A DNA stretch of 64,000 nucleotides, taken from positions 1 through 64,000 of IMG/VR virus record IMGVR_UViG_3300009082_000017. One strand, 5' to 3'. A program made the position numbers and the translations under genes. Positions 18,514 through 27,579 of this stretch are shown piece after piece; position 1 is the stretch's first letter, and each line of letters opens with the position of its first letter. The notes beneath the pieces are model-generated. The model made no database searches. It was given only the letters and a program-made list of their open reading frames with translations, and was not told the DNA's origin. Source of the DNA: a virus.

Positions 18514-19065
18514 TTATTGAATTGGCTGTATTGGTTCAATAGGTTTATCAATGCCATTAGGGAAAAAAGTTGCAAGTTGTTTTAATTCTGGAGCAAGCAC
18601 AGTGGCTATTTTCTGAACTCCATCAACAGACCAATCTAATTTTGAAATATTATCAATAAATAATCCTACTTTATCAATCATTTTATTTAACTTTCCTTCC
18701 AAATTTTTTTGCTGTGATATTCTTTCAATATCTCGTTGCAATTCAGAAAAATTAGTAATACAATCTTTTACTCGATACCATGTTCCAGTATTTAAAAGAT
18801 TATTTACAAATTTAATTGCTTTTTTATTACTAGATATTTCAACACGAATATCTGTCATCAAATTAATAACATTGAGAATCAAATTGAATTCCGCTTCTAT
18901 TTGTGAATCAACTGGAGATAAGTCACGTTCTGCAAAGTAAGCATCTAAAATGGCTTGTCTATCTGTAATGTCCAAATATAATTTTACTTGTACCTTTTGT
19001 CCTCCAAAAACAACTTCAACAGTTTCTCTTTCTGGAAATTTAAAATCAACTTTTTTTTCTTTCAT
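18514..19065 (-). CDS. Candidate tail assembly chaperone
   Basis: This 183-residue protein lies between the major tail protein and the tape measure, where tail assembly chaperones are normally encoded. It has a beta-rich first ~60 residues and a helical remainder, a shape common among chaperones of Gram-positive siphophages. No frameshifted second product was identified. Function is inferred from position. Confidence 0.5.
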   Translation of the reverse strand: MKEKKVDFKFPERETVEVVFGGQKVQVKLYLDITDRQAILDAYFAERDLSPVDSQIEAEFNLILNVINLMTDIRVEISSNKKAIKFVNNLLNTGTWYRVKDCITNFSELQRDIERISQQKNLEGKLNKMIDKVGLFIDNISKLDWSVDGVQKIATVLAPELKQLATFFPNGIDKPIEPIQPIQ

Positions 19066-19100
19066 CTTTTCCTTTTTTGTAAATTTTTATAATTTAATTA

Positions 19101-19577
19101 TTATTCGTCTTCATCATCACAAACACTAAAACAATTCGTGTCAAGAGATATATTTTGTAGACCAGCATCAATAGCTTTTTGCGCCAATTCACGATGCTCA
19201 ATTTCTAAGCAATCAATAATTGCATCCCTTTTTGCTATTTGAAGTTTGAGTTTTCGATTATCTCTTTCGAGTTCCGCAACTCTCTTATTTATCTTTACAA
19301 ATTTTTCATCATATGAAGTTATAATGTTGTTAAGGTTTTCATTCATCAACATTAACTTTTCATTTCTTACTGTCAATTTATTAAAAACATCTTCATACTT
19401 ATCAGCAGTTTCTACTTCAATTTTATTTGTTTCTGCCTCAACTTTAATAGCTTCCGCTTTTAATTTTACATTTTCACCTATAAGTTTTTGTCTATCACTT
19501 TTAGAGAAGAATTTAGTCCAAAGAAGGATGAATATTCCAACTAGTGTAGCGACATCTGCAATGCTAAAGTTTTCCAT
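19101..19577 (-). CDS. Membrane-anchored coiled-coil protein
   Basis: The 158 residues have one N-terminal transmembrane segment (VATLVGIFILLWTKFF) followed by a long coiled coil (about residues 30-130, rich in Glu, Lys and Ala) and an acidic end. The start overlaps the end of the membrane gene at 19564-19926 by 14 bases, suggesting coupled translation. The pairing recalls lysis accessory (spanin-like) or superinfection genes, but no specific family is recognised. Confidence 0.6.
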   Translation of the reverse strand: MENFSIADVATLVGIFILLWTKFFSKSDRQKLIGENVKLKAEAIKVEAETNKIEVETADKYEDVFNKLTVRNEKLMLMNENLNNIITSYDEKFVKINKRVAELERDNRKLKLQIAKRDAIIDCLEIEHRELAQKAIDAGLQNISLDTNCFSVCDDEDE

Positions 19578-19926
19578 GCATTGTTTGCCCCCTTCTCAGT
19601 TTTATTTTTTGTATTTTTTCTTTTATTAAGTCGGGCAAATAAACCGATTTTTGTTTTCCTAACAACAATAACATTACTAAAAACGATAATGATGGTCGTA
19701 TCCAAGAAGATGTAAATTCATATTTCTTTTCCATAGGAATAAACATCAAAATAGTATACGTGACACACCAATAAAATCCCAATAAGGCATATGCCCATTT
19801 AGACCATGGAGCGTCACTTATACGTCGTTTATAAGATTGTTTAATGGCATCAATAGTATTTACAACTCCTAATACAAAACCACCAAAAATAATTATATAC
19901 CGTAATATTTCTGATATAATATCCAA
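19564..19926 (-). CDS. Multi-pass membrane protein
   Basis: This 120-residue protein has about three hydrophobic segments (LRYIIIFGGFVLGVVNTI, ALLGFYWCVTYTILMFI and SFLVMLLLLG) and a basic cytoplasmic-type tail. It stands just after the terminator of the major tail gene and overlaps the coiled-coil gene. Holin or membrane-remodelling roles are possible. Confidence 0.6.
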   Translation of the reverse strand: MDIISEILRYIIIFGGFVLGVVNTIDAIKQSYKRRISDAPWSKWAYALLGFYWCVTYTILMFIPMEKKYEFTSSWIRPSLSFLVMLLLLGKQKSVYLPDLIKEKIQKIKLRRGQTMHGKL

Positions 19927-19947
19927 GCACTGCCTCCTTTTTAAAAA

Positions 19948-19972
19948 TAGGGGAGAGGGTTAGTCTCCCCTA
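19948..19972 (-). terminator. Terminator after the major tail gene
   Basis: TAGGGGAGA / TCTCCCCTA with a 7-base loop, followed by TTTTTAAAAAGG on the minus strand: a typical intrinsic terminator after a highly expressed gene. Confidence 0.85.
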
Positions 19973-19989
19973 GATAGCAATGCTTAGGG

Positions 19990-21042
19990 TTAAGCAGTGA
20001 CGGTAAATGTGATATAATCGTGCAATAGACCATGGGTTGTGTCAACATATGACGCTGTAATAGTCCCATAATTACCTGCGACCATAGACGAACCACAAGT
20101 AACCAATCCAGTATGCAAACCAACATTCACATAAGCAGCAAGAGTGGTTGATCCACTAGTCACAGCATAGGAAGCGGAGGTGGTAAGGTCAGCAGGAATA
20201 TAATTTCCACCACGTAAACCATTCAATGTTAATTGTTTGTTGGCAGGTACACTAGCAGCAGAAAAAGTCAAATCAGGAGTTAGTGCCAAAGCGTATACCG
20301 CAGGATTTCCACCACTAGCAGGAATCCAAATAACATCGGCGTAATATGGATTTCCTGTGCAATCTGAAGAAGCCATTTCCAAGGCAGTTCCTTCAAGCGC
20401 CTGAGTAGAAACACCATTTGCAGTCATACCCAAAGTATAATTACCGCTAACTTGGAATCTAGGAATATGGATGTTAAGATTGTTTGTCAATGTCCCAGTG
20501 TCATCTCTAACCTCAGCAATCAATAAAAGATCAATTACAGAAGGCGGAGTATTAGTTTCAATACGAACTCTATCGGCAGTTGTAGTATAATCATAAAATG
20601 CAGTAACTTTAAGATTTGCACCACCAGATACCGTAATAGTATCTCCAGTAGGCACAACACTTTGAATAGTTCCATCTGCTTCAAAATAAACTTCTACAGT
20701 ATCACTAGTTGGTGTATGATCTAATGTAGCACTACCACTTGCAGAAAGCGTTTTACAATCTGTAGCAAGTGCTGTTACAGAACCATTAAAAATAGTTGTC
20801 CCTGCATTAAGTGATAAAATAGTTGGTGAAAAAGTTGTATCAGTAATCTTGGCATCTACTTTTCTAGAATGTTTATACACAAACAAAATAGGATTCCCGA
20901 TGCCACCACGTACCACGGCTTCTTCAGTAGTTACAGTTAAAGCAGTTTCAAGATTAAAAGTACCATATCCTAAACCTGCTTTTGTATTGGGATCGCGGAG
21001 AACCGCTTTGCCCGTACTTACAAGAAATTCTTTATTTGACAT
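19990..21042 (-). CDS. Major tail (tube) protein
   Basis: The 350-residue beta-rich protein lies where the tube protein is expected, between connector genes and the chaperone/tape-measure genes, and is followed by a strong terminator. The N-terminal half carries short repeats and ITVSGGANLKVTAFYDY; the C-terminal ~90 residues (LTPDLTFSAASVPANKQLTL onward) may be an added Ig-like domain. Its reading frame is well used and starts behind AAAAGGAGAAATAATCT. Confidence 0.7.
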   Translation of the reverse strand: MSNKEFLVSTGKAVLRDPNTKAGLGYGTFNLETALTVTTEEAVVRGGIGNPILFVYKHSRKVDAKITDTTFSPTILSLNAGTTIFNGSVTALATDCKTLSASGSATLDHTPTSDTVEVYFEADGTIQSVVPTGDTITVSGGANLKVTAFYDYTTTADRVRIETNTPPSVIDLLLIAEVRDDTGTLTNNLNIHIPRFQVSGNYTLGMTANGVSTQALEGTALEMASSDCTGNPYYADVIWIPASGGNPAVYALALTPDLTFSAASVPANKQLTLNGLRGGNYIPADLTTSASYAVTSGSTTLAAYVNVGLHTGLVTCGSSMVAGNYGTITASYVDTTHGLLHDYITFTVTA

Positions 21043-21071
21043 AGATTATTTCTCCTTTTCTAATAATTGTT

Positions 21072-21866
21072 TTATCGTTCAGCGATATTTTTTCCAAAAG
21101 CATCCTTGCTATTTCCCGCAAATTTTTCTACAGGAATAAGAATGCTTCCATATCTTCCATTTTCTTCTTCTGAGTGATATAACCAATGTTTCATATCACC
21201 AGTTTTAGAACCATATGTTAATATTAAAGGTTGATATAAATCATAATTTTCTTTCACTATAATTCTATTGAATATTCCTTTGAATTGATATAAAGTATAA
21301 TTAAGCACTTCTAACATTGGTAATCCTCTTGTAGCAATTATAGTAAAAACTTGATCTTCCAAATTTATAGGATTTTTTTCATATATTTTTTGTAATTTCT
21401 GTTCTAATTCTGGATGATATTGATTTACCCATTCTGCGCTGAAGGTGTTTTGTTTTAGAATAAATTCTCTTGCTTCTTCAAAATCCCATTCATTTAAAAT
21501 TATATCTCCAAAATAAATATTTACATAAACATTTTCTAATGATTTGGGTTTAGTGTCGTCTTTTATGCCTGTAGATAACCTAACTTTTGTTTTTGATATA
21601 TAACTTAAAAAAGCTTCAAATTCTTCTTGTATTTTTATCACACCTTCTTTTGAATTTTCTTTATATATCATAAACTTTATATAGCTCATTTTTATAATTT
21701 CTTTTGTCGCTCCAAAAAGTTTTGGATACATCATCAGCGTATAAAAAGATTCCAACGTCTTTGATTCAGATATTTTAATAGGATAAAATTTTATATTTTT
21801 ATAAATTTGAGGTAAGCCAAAAACATCATTATTGGGGATATATAATTTTGCTAATTCTTCATCCAC
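21072..21866 (-). CDS. Connector/tail-region protein, unknown
   Basis: This 264-residue, mostly helical, charged protein is not recognised. It lies between the tail-completion candidates and the major tail gene and is probably a structural or assembly protein. A GGAGGATATGTGG site precedes the ATG. Confidence 0.5.
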   Translation of the reverse strand: MDEELAKLYIPNNDVFGLPQIYKNIKFYPIKISESKTLESFYTLMMYPKLFGATKEIIKMSYIKFMIYKENSKEGVIKIQEEFEAFLSYISKTKVRLSTGIKDDTKPKSLENVYVNIYFGDIILNEWDFEEAREFILKQNTFSAEWVNQYHPELEQKLQKIYEKNPINLEDQVFTIIATRGLPMLEVLNYTLYQFKGIFNRIIVKENYDLYQPLILTYGSKTGDMKHWLYHSEEENGRYGSILIPVEKFAGNSKDAFGKNIAER

Positions 21867-21876
21867 ATATCCTCCG

Positions 21877-22455
21877 TTATCCTAGATTCTGATTGCACAT
21901 AATCAACTCAAAACCTTTATAAACACTATTACCTACATTTATGCCCGTCATTCTACAATACTGTGACGCCTTATAATCAAAAAATATTCTACCAACACCT
22001 TTAATATCAGCGCCATTTAATACTTCTATCAAACGTTGAATTATAGATAAGGAACGAGGATTTTTATTGCTCATTATGTTTATAGTTTCGTGGGAATACA
22101 CCTCAAATCTAATTGATTGTGTTCCCGTTACGTAAGTTTTTGGGACAACGGTTACAGGCGTTATTCTCAATACTGTAGCTACTTTTGTCCACGCGGCACT
22201 CATTCCTGCATCAAAAAAAACCCTATAATCTGTCATTTCCCCATTACCTTGATATATTAATGCCCCCTTTTCTGCGGATGTTAGATTATCATTGATATTT
22301 TCATTCCACGCAGTATTTACAGGATATTTGAGTAGTCTCCAAATAAAATCATCATATTTCATAAGGTATGAGGTGATGTTATAGGGAACTTCTTGTAAAC
22401 CAGAATATTTATTATAAGCTTGTTGTATATCATCTAAAATTTGGGTTGCTGTCAT
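21877..22455 (-). CDS. Tail completion/terminator-like protein
   Basis: The 192-residue alpha/beta protein with RFEVYSHETINIMSNKNPRS and GADIKGVGRIFFDYKAS sits second upstream of the major tail gene, the usual slot for a tail terminator that caps the tube before joining the head. Position and size support this; the sequence alone does not. Confidence 0.5.
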   Translation of the reverse strand: MTATQILDDIQQAYNKYSGLQEVPYNITSYLMKYDDFIWRLLKYPVNTAWNENINDNLTSAEKGALIYQGNGEMTDYRVFFDAGMSAAWTKVATVLRITPVTVVPKTYVTGTQSIRFEVYSHETINIMSNKNPRSLSIIQRLIEVLNGADIKGVGRIFFDYKASQYCRMTGINVGNSVYKGFELIMCNQNLG

Positions 22456-22474
22456 TTTCAGTCTATCTCCTTTT

Positions 22475-23743
22475 TTAGAATGCGCCGTTAAGCGTTATTG
22501 AAATTTGTTTTGTGTGTGAGCCTGATGTTGCGGTTATGAGTAGAGGTAGGTCGAGGTAGCGTTCTATGTTTTGTAGTGAGAATCCGTTTGATGATGGGGT
22601 TAGTATGTAATGATCAGTAGGCACATTTGAGTTTACGGGTGCAAATGTAAATACATCTGCTTGTTGTACACCGTTTGTATAGAGATAGGTTGTAAATACT
22701 TGTGTGTCACCTTCAAGTATTTCTACGTTATCTGATGGAGTTACACGGATCTCGTTTGTGGTTGTTCCTGATGCGGTTACTGAGACCAAAGCGGATGCGG
22801 ATACGGTAGGATTACCTCCCATATAGGCTGTTGCTATGGTTGAACCGGATGAGGATAGGGTTAGGAGACCGGAAGTGGAGATTGTGGCTATTGACGATGA
22901 ACTAATTGAGTATGTTAAACTTCCGGTAGTTGGCATGTTGTTCATGAGTAAGGTTGCACCAAGTTGATAGGTTTCGCCTACGTTGCCGGATATTGAAGAT
23001 GAGGATAGGTTTATGGTGTAGATGTTTTTGTAGTAGTCTGCCACGCCTAATTCTAGGTTGTCTGTTTGAGTATTATATTGATATCCACCCATAGTTAATG
23101 TCATCAGTCTTGCGGTTGTATCCGTCAATGTTTGTTGATTCTGTGAATTCATTATCCCGTTACCAAACAATTTCCAACATACACGTTGTTTTGGTCTACC
23201 AAATAAGAATCGTTGATTAGGTTGAACCAATTCTGTACGTTCATTTAATTGTAGAAAACAGTCGCAATATCCTTGGGGGAGTGCCAGATCGTCTTGTCTG
23301 AGCAAGTCCCTAGTTCCGGTGATATCGTAATCCACACAAATTGGCTCCGCATAGTAGATACCATTATCGCTTATCCATCGTAATTGTTCATTACAACGTC
23401 TAATAATAATATTTAATAGTGTTGATTTAATGTTGTCTGTAAAGACACAGAGCCAGAAATTATCATCGAAGTAGAACATACTCCCAATTGTAGGGACGAA
23501 TGTTTCATAAGGATCAAAAATTAACTGTTTCCAATCATCACTACGCTTTTCACCTGTGCTTAGATTTATTACTGGTGTTACACGCACGTCAATATTTTGA
23601 TAGGTTTGACTTGCAAAAGAGGTTTCACGTTGAATGGTGAATATGTCAGTGCTATTCTTAAATAAGGAATGACCCGCATATTTATATTCATTAATTTTTA
23701 TTTGACTAGCAGAAGAGGTTTGAGTAAGTGCGAATCTCATCAT
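22475..23743 (-). CDS. Neck/head-closure protein with Ig-like (Big2) domain
   Basis: The 422-residue protein has an N-terminal part (1-225) typical of small connector proteins enlarged by insertions, and a bacterial Ig-like Big2 repeat at about 245-335 (LSSSSISGNVGETYQLGATL, SYSISSSSIATISTSGLLTL), followed by a second beta domain. Ig-like domains on phage necks and tails often bind glycans. It stands between the head-tail connector and the tail-terminator candidate. AAAGGAGGAGTAAGAT precedes two possible ATGs in a row. Confidence 0.6.
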   Translation of the reverse strand: MMRFALTQTSSASQIKINEYKYAGHSLFKNSTDIFTIQRETSFASQTYQNIDVRVTPVINLSTGEKRSDDWKQLIFDPYETFVPTIGSMFYFDDNFWLCVFTDNIKSTLLNIIIRRCNEQLRWISDNGIYYAEPICVDYDITGTRDLLRQDDLALPQGYCDCFLQLNERTELVQPNQRFLFGRPKQRVCWKLFGNGIMNSQNQQTLTDTTARLMTLTMGGYQYNTQTDNLELGVADYYKNIYTINLSSSSISGNVGETYQLGATLLMNNMPTTGSLTYSISSSSIATISTSGLLTLSSSGSTIATAYMGGNPTVSASALVSVTASGTTTNEIRVTPSDNVEILEGDTQVFTTYLYTNGVQQADVFTFAPVNSNVPTDHYILTPSSNGFSLQNIERYLDLPLLITATSGSHTKQISITLNGAF

Positions 23744-23757
23744 ATCTTACTCCTCCT

Positions 23758-24231
23758 TTATGTGCTATAAAAATTCTGATTGAACCAATTATCCCAAGAC
23801 ACATCATTATCCCAAGCATAATCTCCCAATAATTTATCTACACCTTCAATAACTTCAATCAAATATGCTTTCATTGACGGAAGCATGGGAGCAGACATTT
23901 TAAATTCTCTATCAACAAAATATCTTCCAAGAGCGTTTTTGTCTGATACTTGTTGTTGCAGCCATTGTTTGACCATCGCTCGTGACAAAATATTAATCTC
24001 TCTACTTGTTAAGTCTCTCGTAAAATATCCAACAGACGATCCAGATCCTTCAGTATAACTCATATCGAAAGTTGTTACTCTTGAAAAATCATCAATTGCG
24101 GCGAGAAGCCAATATTCAACATAGTTGACCATTATTACACTACCACTTGTGCTATAAAGAGTATTTAAAGCATCGTCATTTTTTATCTGTAGCATGAACC
24201 TGTCCACAACACTACTTGCGCTTGTTCCCAT
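23758..24231 (-). CDS. Head-tail connector protein
   Basis: The 157-residue, mainly helical protein (INILSRAMVKQWLQQQVSDKN) resembles gp6/gp15-type head-tail adaptors that sit under the portal. It is the first connector after the capsid genes. AAGGAGGGC stands before the ATG. Confidence 0.55.
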   Translation of the reverse strand: MGTSASSVVDRFMLQIKNDDALNTLYSTSGSVIMVNYVEYWLLAAIDDFSRVTTFDMSYTEGSGSSVGYFTRDLTSREINILSRAMVKQWLQQQVSDKNALGRYFVDREFKMSAPMLPSMKAYLIEVIEGVDKLLGDYAWDNDVSWDNWFNQNFYST

Positions 24232-24290
24232 AGCCCTCCTTTCTTTGTTTGTTATGGTTTATGTTAAGTTTTTATGTTAATTAATATAGT

Positions 24291-24339
24291 TAATATTAAA
24301 AAATCTACCTTTGATATAAAGATAGATTTTTTAATATTA
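24291..24339 (-). terminator. Terminator after the free-standing HNH gene
   Basis: A perfect 17-base inverted repeat (TAATATTAAAAAATCTA and its complement) flanks a 15-base loop, 36 bases after the stop codon of the HNH gene. Confidence 0.75.
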
Positions 24340-24374
24340 GGATATTTTGTTTTTTGTTTTAGTTGTTTTTTTGT

Positions 24375-25385
24375 TTAGTCTGGGATTTTCAGTTCGCCGG
24401 ATGCGATGCGTTGTTCTTCTTTATATTGCAAAAAATCTTCGAATTGATTCAAATTATTATTGTATTGCCCATACCAACTATGGAATTCATCATGATGTTT
24501 TTTACAAATCGCCACACCCAACAAATGTCTATAATGTATTTCTAAAGTTTTATTGACTATAATATCTAATTCTTCCACATTATATTCTGAAATTCTTAAT
24601 CTTCTTTTTATCCCCAATTCTCTAAACGCATCATGAACTATACTATAAAAATTATAAAGATGATGAACGTGAAGATGCTTTGTTTCTCCACAGATTAAGC
24701 ATTTATGATTTGATATATTTAAAGATTCATATCTCCATTTTTTCATTTTCTTTTGTAAATAACTAAAAATCAATGTTTTACCACCTTGCCAATTACTTCC
24801 CCCATCTCCTCTTTTTTCTAAAGACATTTTTTCTTTTGTGCATTGATTACATTTACAAGAATATAATAAACTAGAAATGCTATGAATTTCAATATGACCA
24901 TTTTCGCACTTTGTTTTTACCATAGAACTAGTATTTAGATATCCATCTATAAATTCTATAACATCAAGTCCTTTTATTTTTAAACGACTTTCAACGTCTT
25001 CCTTCAATAAACGTTTCGATTCTCCACCCATTCTTTGCCCACATTCGGGGCATCTGTGACCTTCTTTAAAACTCCAAAAAGTTATATTCCCTCTATGTCC
25101 ACATTCGAAAATAACTTCTAATTTTAAATCACAATTTATATATTCTGTTGAAATTAAAATACAATTTCTACTCTCAATAAAAGTTTTTACATAATCAAAA
25201 GAAAATGAATGTTTCTTGCGCCTACCTTCATTGGCACATTGAGAACACCCAGTTCCTCTTCCAATTATATCTCTCGGCATTGTATAAAAATCAATGTTAT
25301 GAAGATTACATCTGAACTTTCCCTTTGCACTCATTTTTGTATATTCTAATACTGTAATATCACTTCCAAATTTTTCAAATATCAA
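24375..25385 (-). CDS. HNH homing endonuclease with zinc-finger repeats
   Basis: The 336 residues include several Cys-pair motifs (CSQC, CPEC, CNQC), then NWQGG and a C-terminal HNH nuclease (CLICGETKHLHVHHLYNF, later CKKHHDEFH). It looks free-standing, between two complete head genes, and is flanked by its own promoter and terminator. No ATG or GTG is available at the 5' end; the frame likely starts at the TTG at 25385, though a few upstream in-frame codons remain open. The HNH call is secure, the start is not. Confidence 0.8.
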   Translation of the reverse strand: MIFEKFGSDITVLEYTKMSAKGKFRCNLHNIDFYTMPRDIIGRGTGCSQCANEGRRKKHSFSFDYVKTFIESRNCILISTEYINCDLKLEVIFECGHRGNITFWSFKEGHRCPECGQRMGGESKRLLKEDVESRLKIKGLDVIEFIDGYLNTSSMVKTKCENGHIEIHSISSLLYSCKCNQCTKEKMSLEKRGDGGSNWQGGKTLIFSYLQKKMKKWRYESLNISNHKCLICGETKHLHVHHLYNFYSIVHDAFRELGIKRRLRISEYNVEELDIIVNKTLEIHYRHLLGVAICKKHHDEFHSWYGQYNNNLNQFEDFLQYKEEQRIASGELKIPD

Positions 25386-25460
25386 TTGTTTTATTTCTTT
25401 TAAATCTTTTTTTTCTCAATTTTATCTCCCAATTTTAATAAATACCCTCAATAATACAAA

Positions 25461-25528
25461 GTGAGCGAAAAAATACTTAAGGGTTGTATTCTTATAAACA
25501 AATTAGCAAGATTTGCCTATTCGCTCAC
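25461..25528 (-). promoter_or_regulatory. Stem-closed leader of the HNH gene
   Basis: A perfect 9-base inverted repeat (GTGAGCGAA / TTCGCTCAC) closes 50 bases of leader just after the promoter start. A second interrupted repeat (AATACCCT / AGGG-TTGTATT) can pair with part of it. It could form alternative structures that limit expression of the endonuclease. Confidence 0.5.
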
Positions 25529-25535
25529 TACATTT

Positions 25536-25564
25536 ATATTATCACACTTTTTTATTTTTGTCAA
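25536..25564 (-). promoter_or_regulatory. Promoter for the HNH gene
   Basis: TTGACA-N17-TAATAT on the minus strand, with AACCC before the -35 and GTGTGA before the -10. The same AACCCTTGACA and GTGTGA words recur at 46646-46674. Confidence 0.8.
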
Positions 25565-25620
25565 GGGTTAAATAAATATTCATTCCCTTTATTGCCATAT
25601 AGTAAAAACTACGTTATTTT

Positions 25621-26298
25621 TTAATCCTCCAATTTATTTCTTTCCAAACTTTCTTTTTGTTCGGTCACTCTTTGATTAATATCAATACCCGAAATTTCTG
25701 AAATCTTATGAACAACATTCATATCCACAGGCTTTCCCTCCATTATCATAGACACAATCATATTGGCGAGTATACCTTGTTGTCCTTGATTTGTTGATTT
25801 AAATAAATTTTCAGCATCAGGTGAATTTGATATAATTTGATTTATTTTTTCTAAGCTTAAAATACTTTTATAATCTTGTTCAAGCCCTAATTGTCTTACT
25901 GCCGAAGAGTTATTTATAAAAAAATAGCCTTTTCTAGCAAAATTTTTTTGTGTTTCTTTGATTTGAGCAAGTTCGGAAAACATAATATTTTTTGTTTCGC
26001 CAAAATAATCAAAACTATATCTATTGCCTTCGCCACGATTTTTAGTATTTAAGTTAAGCTTATCATTACATAAACTAACAACTTCAACCATATCGTTAGG
26101 CGAAAGTGGATTATATCCATCTTTTTCTTGTTGTTTTTCTAACTCCAATGCTTTGTTTTTCCAATATTCAAGTTCGGAAAATCCTTCATTTTTTGTTTCA
26201 TCAATTGGCTTTCTTACAACCTGTTTTAAAACTTTTTTTGCTACTTCTCCATTCTGAGAAGAATTTGTTACTTTGTCTAAAGACTTAGCGGTAGCCAT
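25621..26298 (-). CDS. Head-module protein, unknown
   Basis: This 225-residue, charged, mainly helical protein is not recognised. It follows the major capsid gene after a hairpin and precedes the HNH gene. It may be a capsid assembly or connector protein. The ATG is preceded by AAAAAGGAAAAATAAAAA. Confidence 0.5.
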   Translation of the reverse strand: MATAKSLDKVTNSSQNGEVAKKVLKQVVRKPIDETKNEGFSELEYWKNKALELEKQQEKDGYNPLSPNDMVEVVSLCNDKLNLNTKNRGEGNRYSFDYFGETKNIMFSELAQIKETQKNFARKGYFFINNSSAVRQLGLEQDYKSILSLEKINQIISNSPDAENLFKSTNQGQQGILANMIVSMIMEGKPVDMNVVHKISEISGIDINQRVTEQKESLERNKLED

Positions 26299-26332
26299 TT
26301 TTTATTTTTCCTTTTTTTATATAATATTATTT

Positions 26333-26366
26333 TATATATGGAGGGTTTTTACACCCTCCATATATA
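26333..26366 (-). terminator. Terminator after the major capsid gene
   Basis: A perfect 14-base stem TATATATGGAGGGT / ACCCTCCATATATA with a 6-base loop, 18 bases after the capsid stop codon. It may reduce read-through from the capsid gene. Confidence 0.75.
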
Positions 26367-26383
26367 TATCAAAAACTTTAAAA

Positions 26384-27517
26384 CTATGCTACAGTAATCT
26401 CTGCTGCAACGCTCGAAGTGACCACACCCACAGACCAAGCCTTGAACATGCTAGATGATTGACTCATATCTGCGTTGGTAAAGGTGTCATCCATATTACT
26501 CATAAGAGTGCCACCAATAACACATTTAACGGGTTTATCAGTTCCAGGAGCAATGATCCAGATTCTGTCATTGTTAAGGAATGTAGCAAATGGGCCAGTA
26601 GCAAAGTCTGCAATCTGAGGAAGTTCATAAGTTCTAATCCCAGAAATTTGTCTCAAATAGCCCAATTTAACATATTCACTTTCCAAATCGTAACGAAAAT
26701 TTGCATCGTTTGGAAAGATTTTATTAAGAGCAATTTTTGTGCCAATAGCAATAGGTTCAGCGCCACCAGACCAACTAGAAACCTTGTCTGCAAGCCCAAT
26801 GAAATCATCCTGATCCCAACCAACAACACGAAGACCAGTAGATGCGGTAGTGCTCAATGCAGCCATAGCAGTAGCCATTGCGGTGTAAATATCACGGCTC
26901 ATCTCTGTTTCAACGGACAAAAGTGCTTTGGCAATAAAGTTGGCAAGGCTGTCTTTGCCGGTAAGGACTCTCCACAAATTCAAACTAACAGTAACTTGTC
27001 GCATTTCTGGAGTCAAGAATTTCTGTCCAGTGAATTGCGTTTGGCGATTCGATTGTTTCTTTCCAAAATTTGCAGCTTTAGTTACAGCAAACAAATCACG
27101 AGACCGAATATCAAAAATTGCCGTTTCGCCCCAGCCTACCGATTGAATAGACGCGAAAGCACTGTTCCCCTTTTGAACCGTATCTGGGAGCACGCTATCA
27201 ATTATCTGTGTACCAATATTTCCGATAGCCCAACGAAGAGTGGGATGATTTTGATATCCAGCAGCAGTAGCAGGAGATAAGTCGGTAATACCAACTTTCT
27301 TTGCGGCATAGGTCAAAATCATATCACTCAAGGCTTCTGATTTTTGGGTTAAAGTAACTTCGCGTCCTTCAGTATCTTTACGAGCATAACTGAAATTAGC
27401 TTTACCATGAGAATTTTCGGATTGATAATGATTCCAGAAATCAACTGCACTTTCCAGAATGGTTTTCATATCCACATCGGCAGCAAAATGCAAAACGTTT
27501 GCGGGTAATATAGTCAT
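26384..27517 (-). CDS. Major capsid protein (HK97 fold)
   Basis: The 377-residue protein lies right after the protease-scaffold and decoration-like genes. It has the expected composition, with RWAIGNIGTQIIDSVLPD, FDIRSRDLFAVTKAANFGKK and GIRTYELPQIADF resembling SPbeta/Listeria-type capsid proteins. It is followed by a strong terminator and preceded by ATGGAGGATAAATAAAAAT. Many copies would form the icosahedral shell. Confidence 0.75.
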   Translation of the reverse strand: MTILPANVLHFAADVDMKTILESAVDFWNHYQSENSHGKANFSYARKDTEGREVTLTQKSEALSDMILTYAAKKVGITDLSPATAAGYQNHPTLRWAIGNIGTQIIDSVLPDTVQKGNSAFASIQSVGWGETAIFDIRSRDLFAVTKAANFGKKQSNRQTQFTGQKFLTPEMRQVTVSLNLWRVLTGKDSLANFIAKALLSVETEMSRDIYTAMATAMAALSTTASTGLRVVGWDQDDFIGLADKVSSWSGGAEPIAIGTKIALNKIFPNDANFRYDLESEYVKLGYLRQISGIRTYELPQIADFATGPFATFLNNDRIWIIAPGTDKPVKCVIGGTLMSNMDDTFTNADMSQSSSMFKAWSVGVVTSSVAAEITVA

Positions 27518-27579
27518 ATTTTTATTTATCCTCCATTTTTTTTATTTTTATTGTAAAGTCAGGTAAGAACATGACTAAA

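Noticed and set aside
22475-23743. Frameshift or fusion because of the Ig-like insertion
   Set aside because: The frame is continuous and ordered on both sides; Ig-like domains are common additions to phage neck and tail proteins.
26459-27280. 273-codon open frame opposite the major capsid gene
   Set aside because: It is a mirror of a strongly coding gene on the other strand, with Cys/Ser/Asn-rich shadow composition and no start site.
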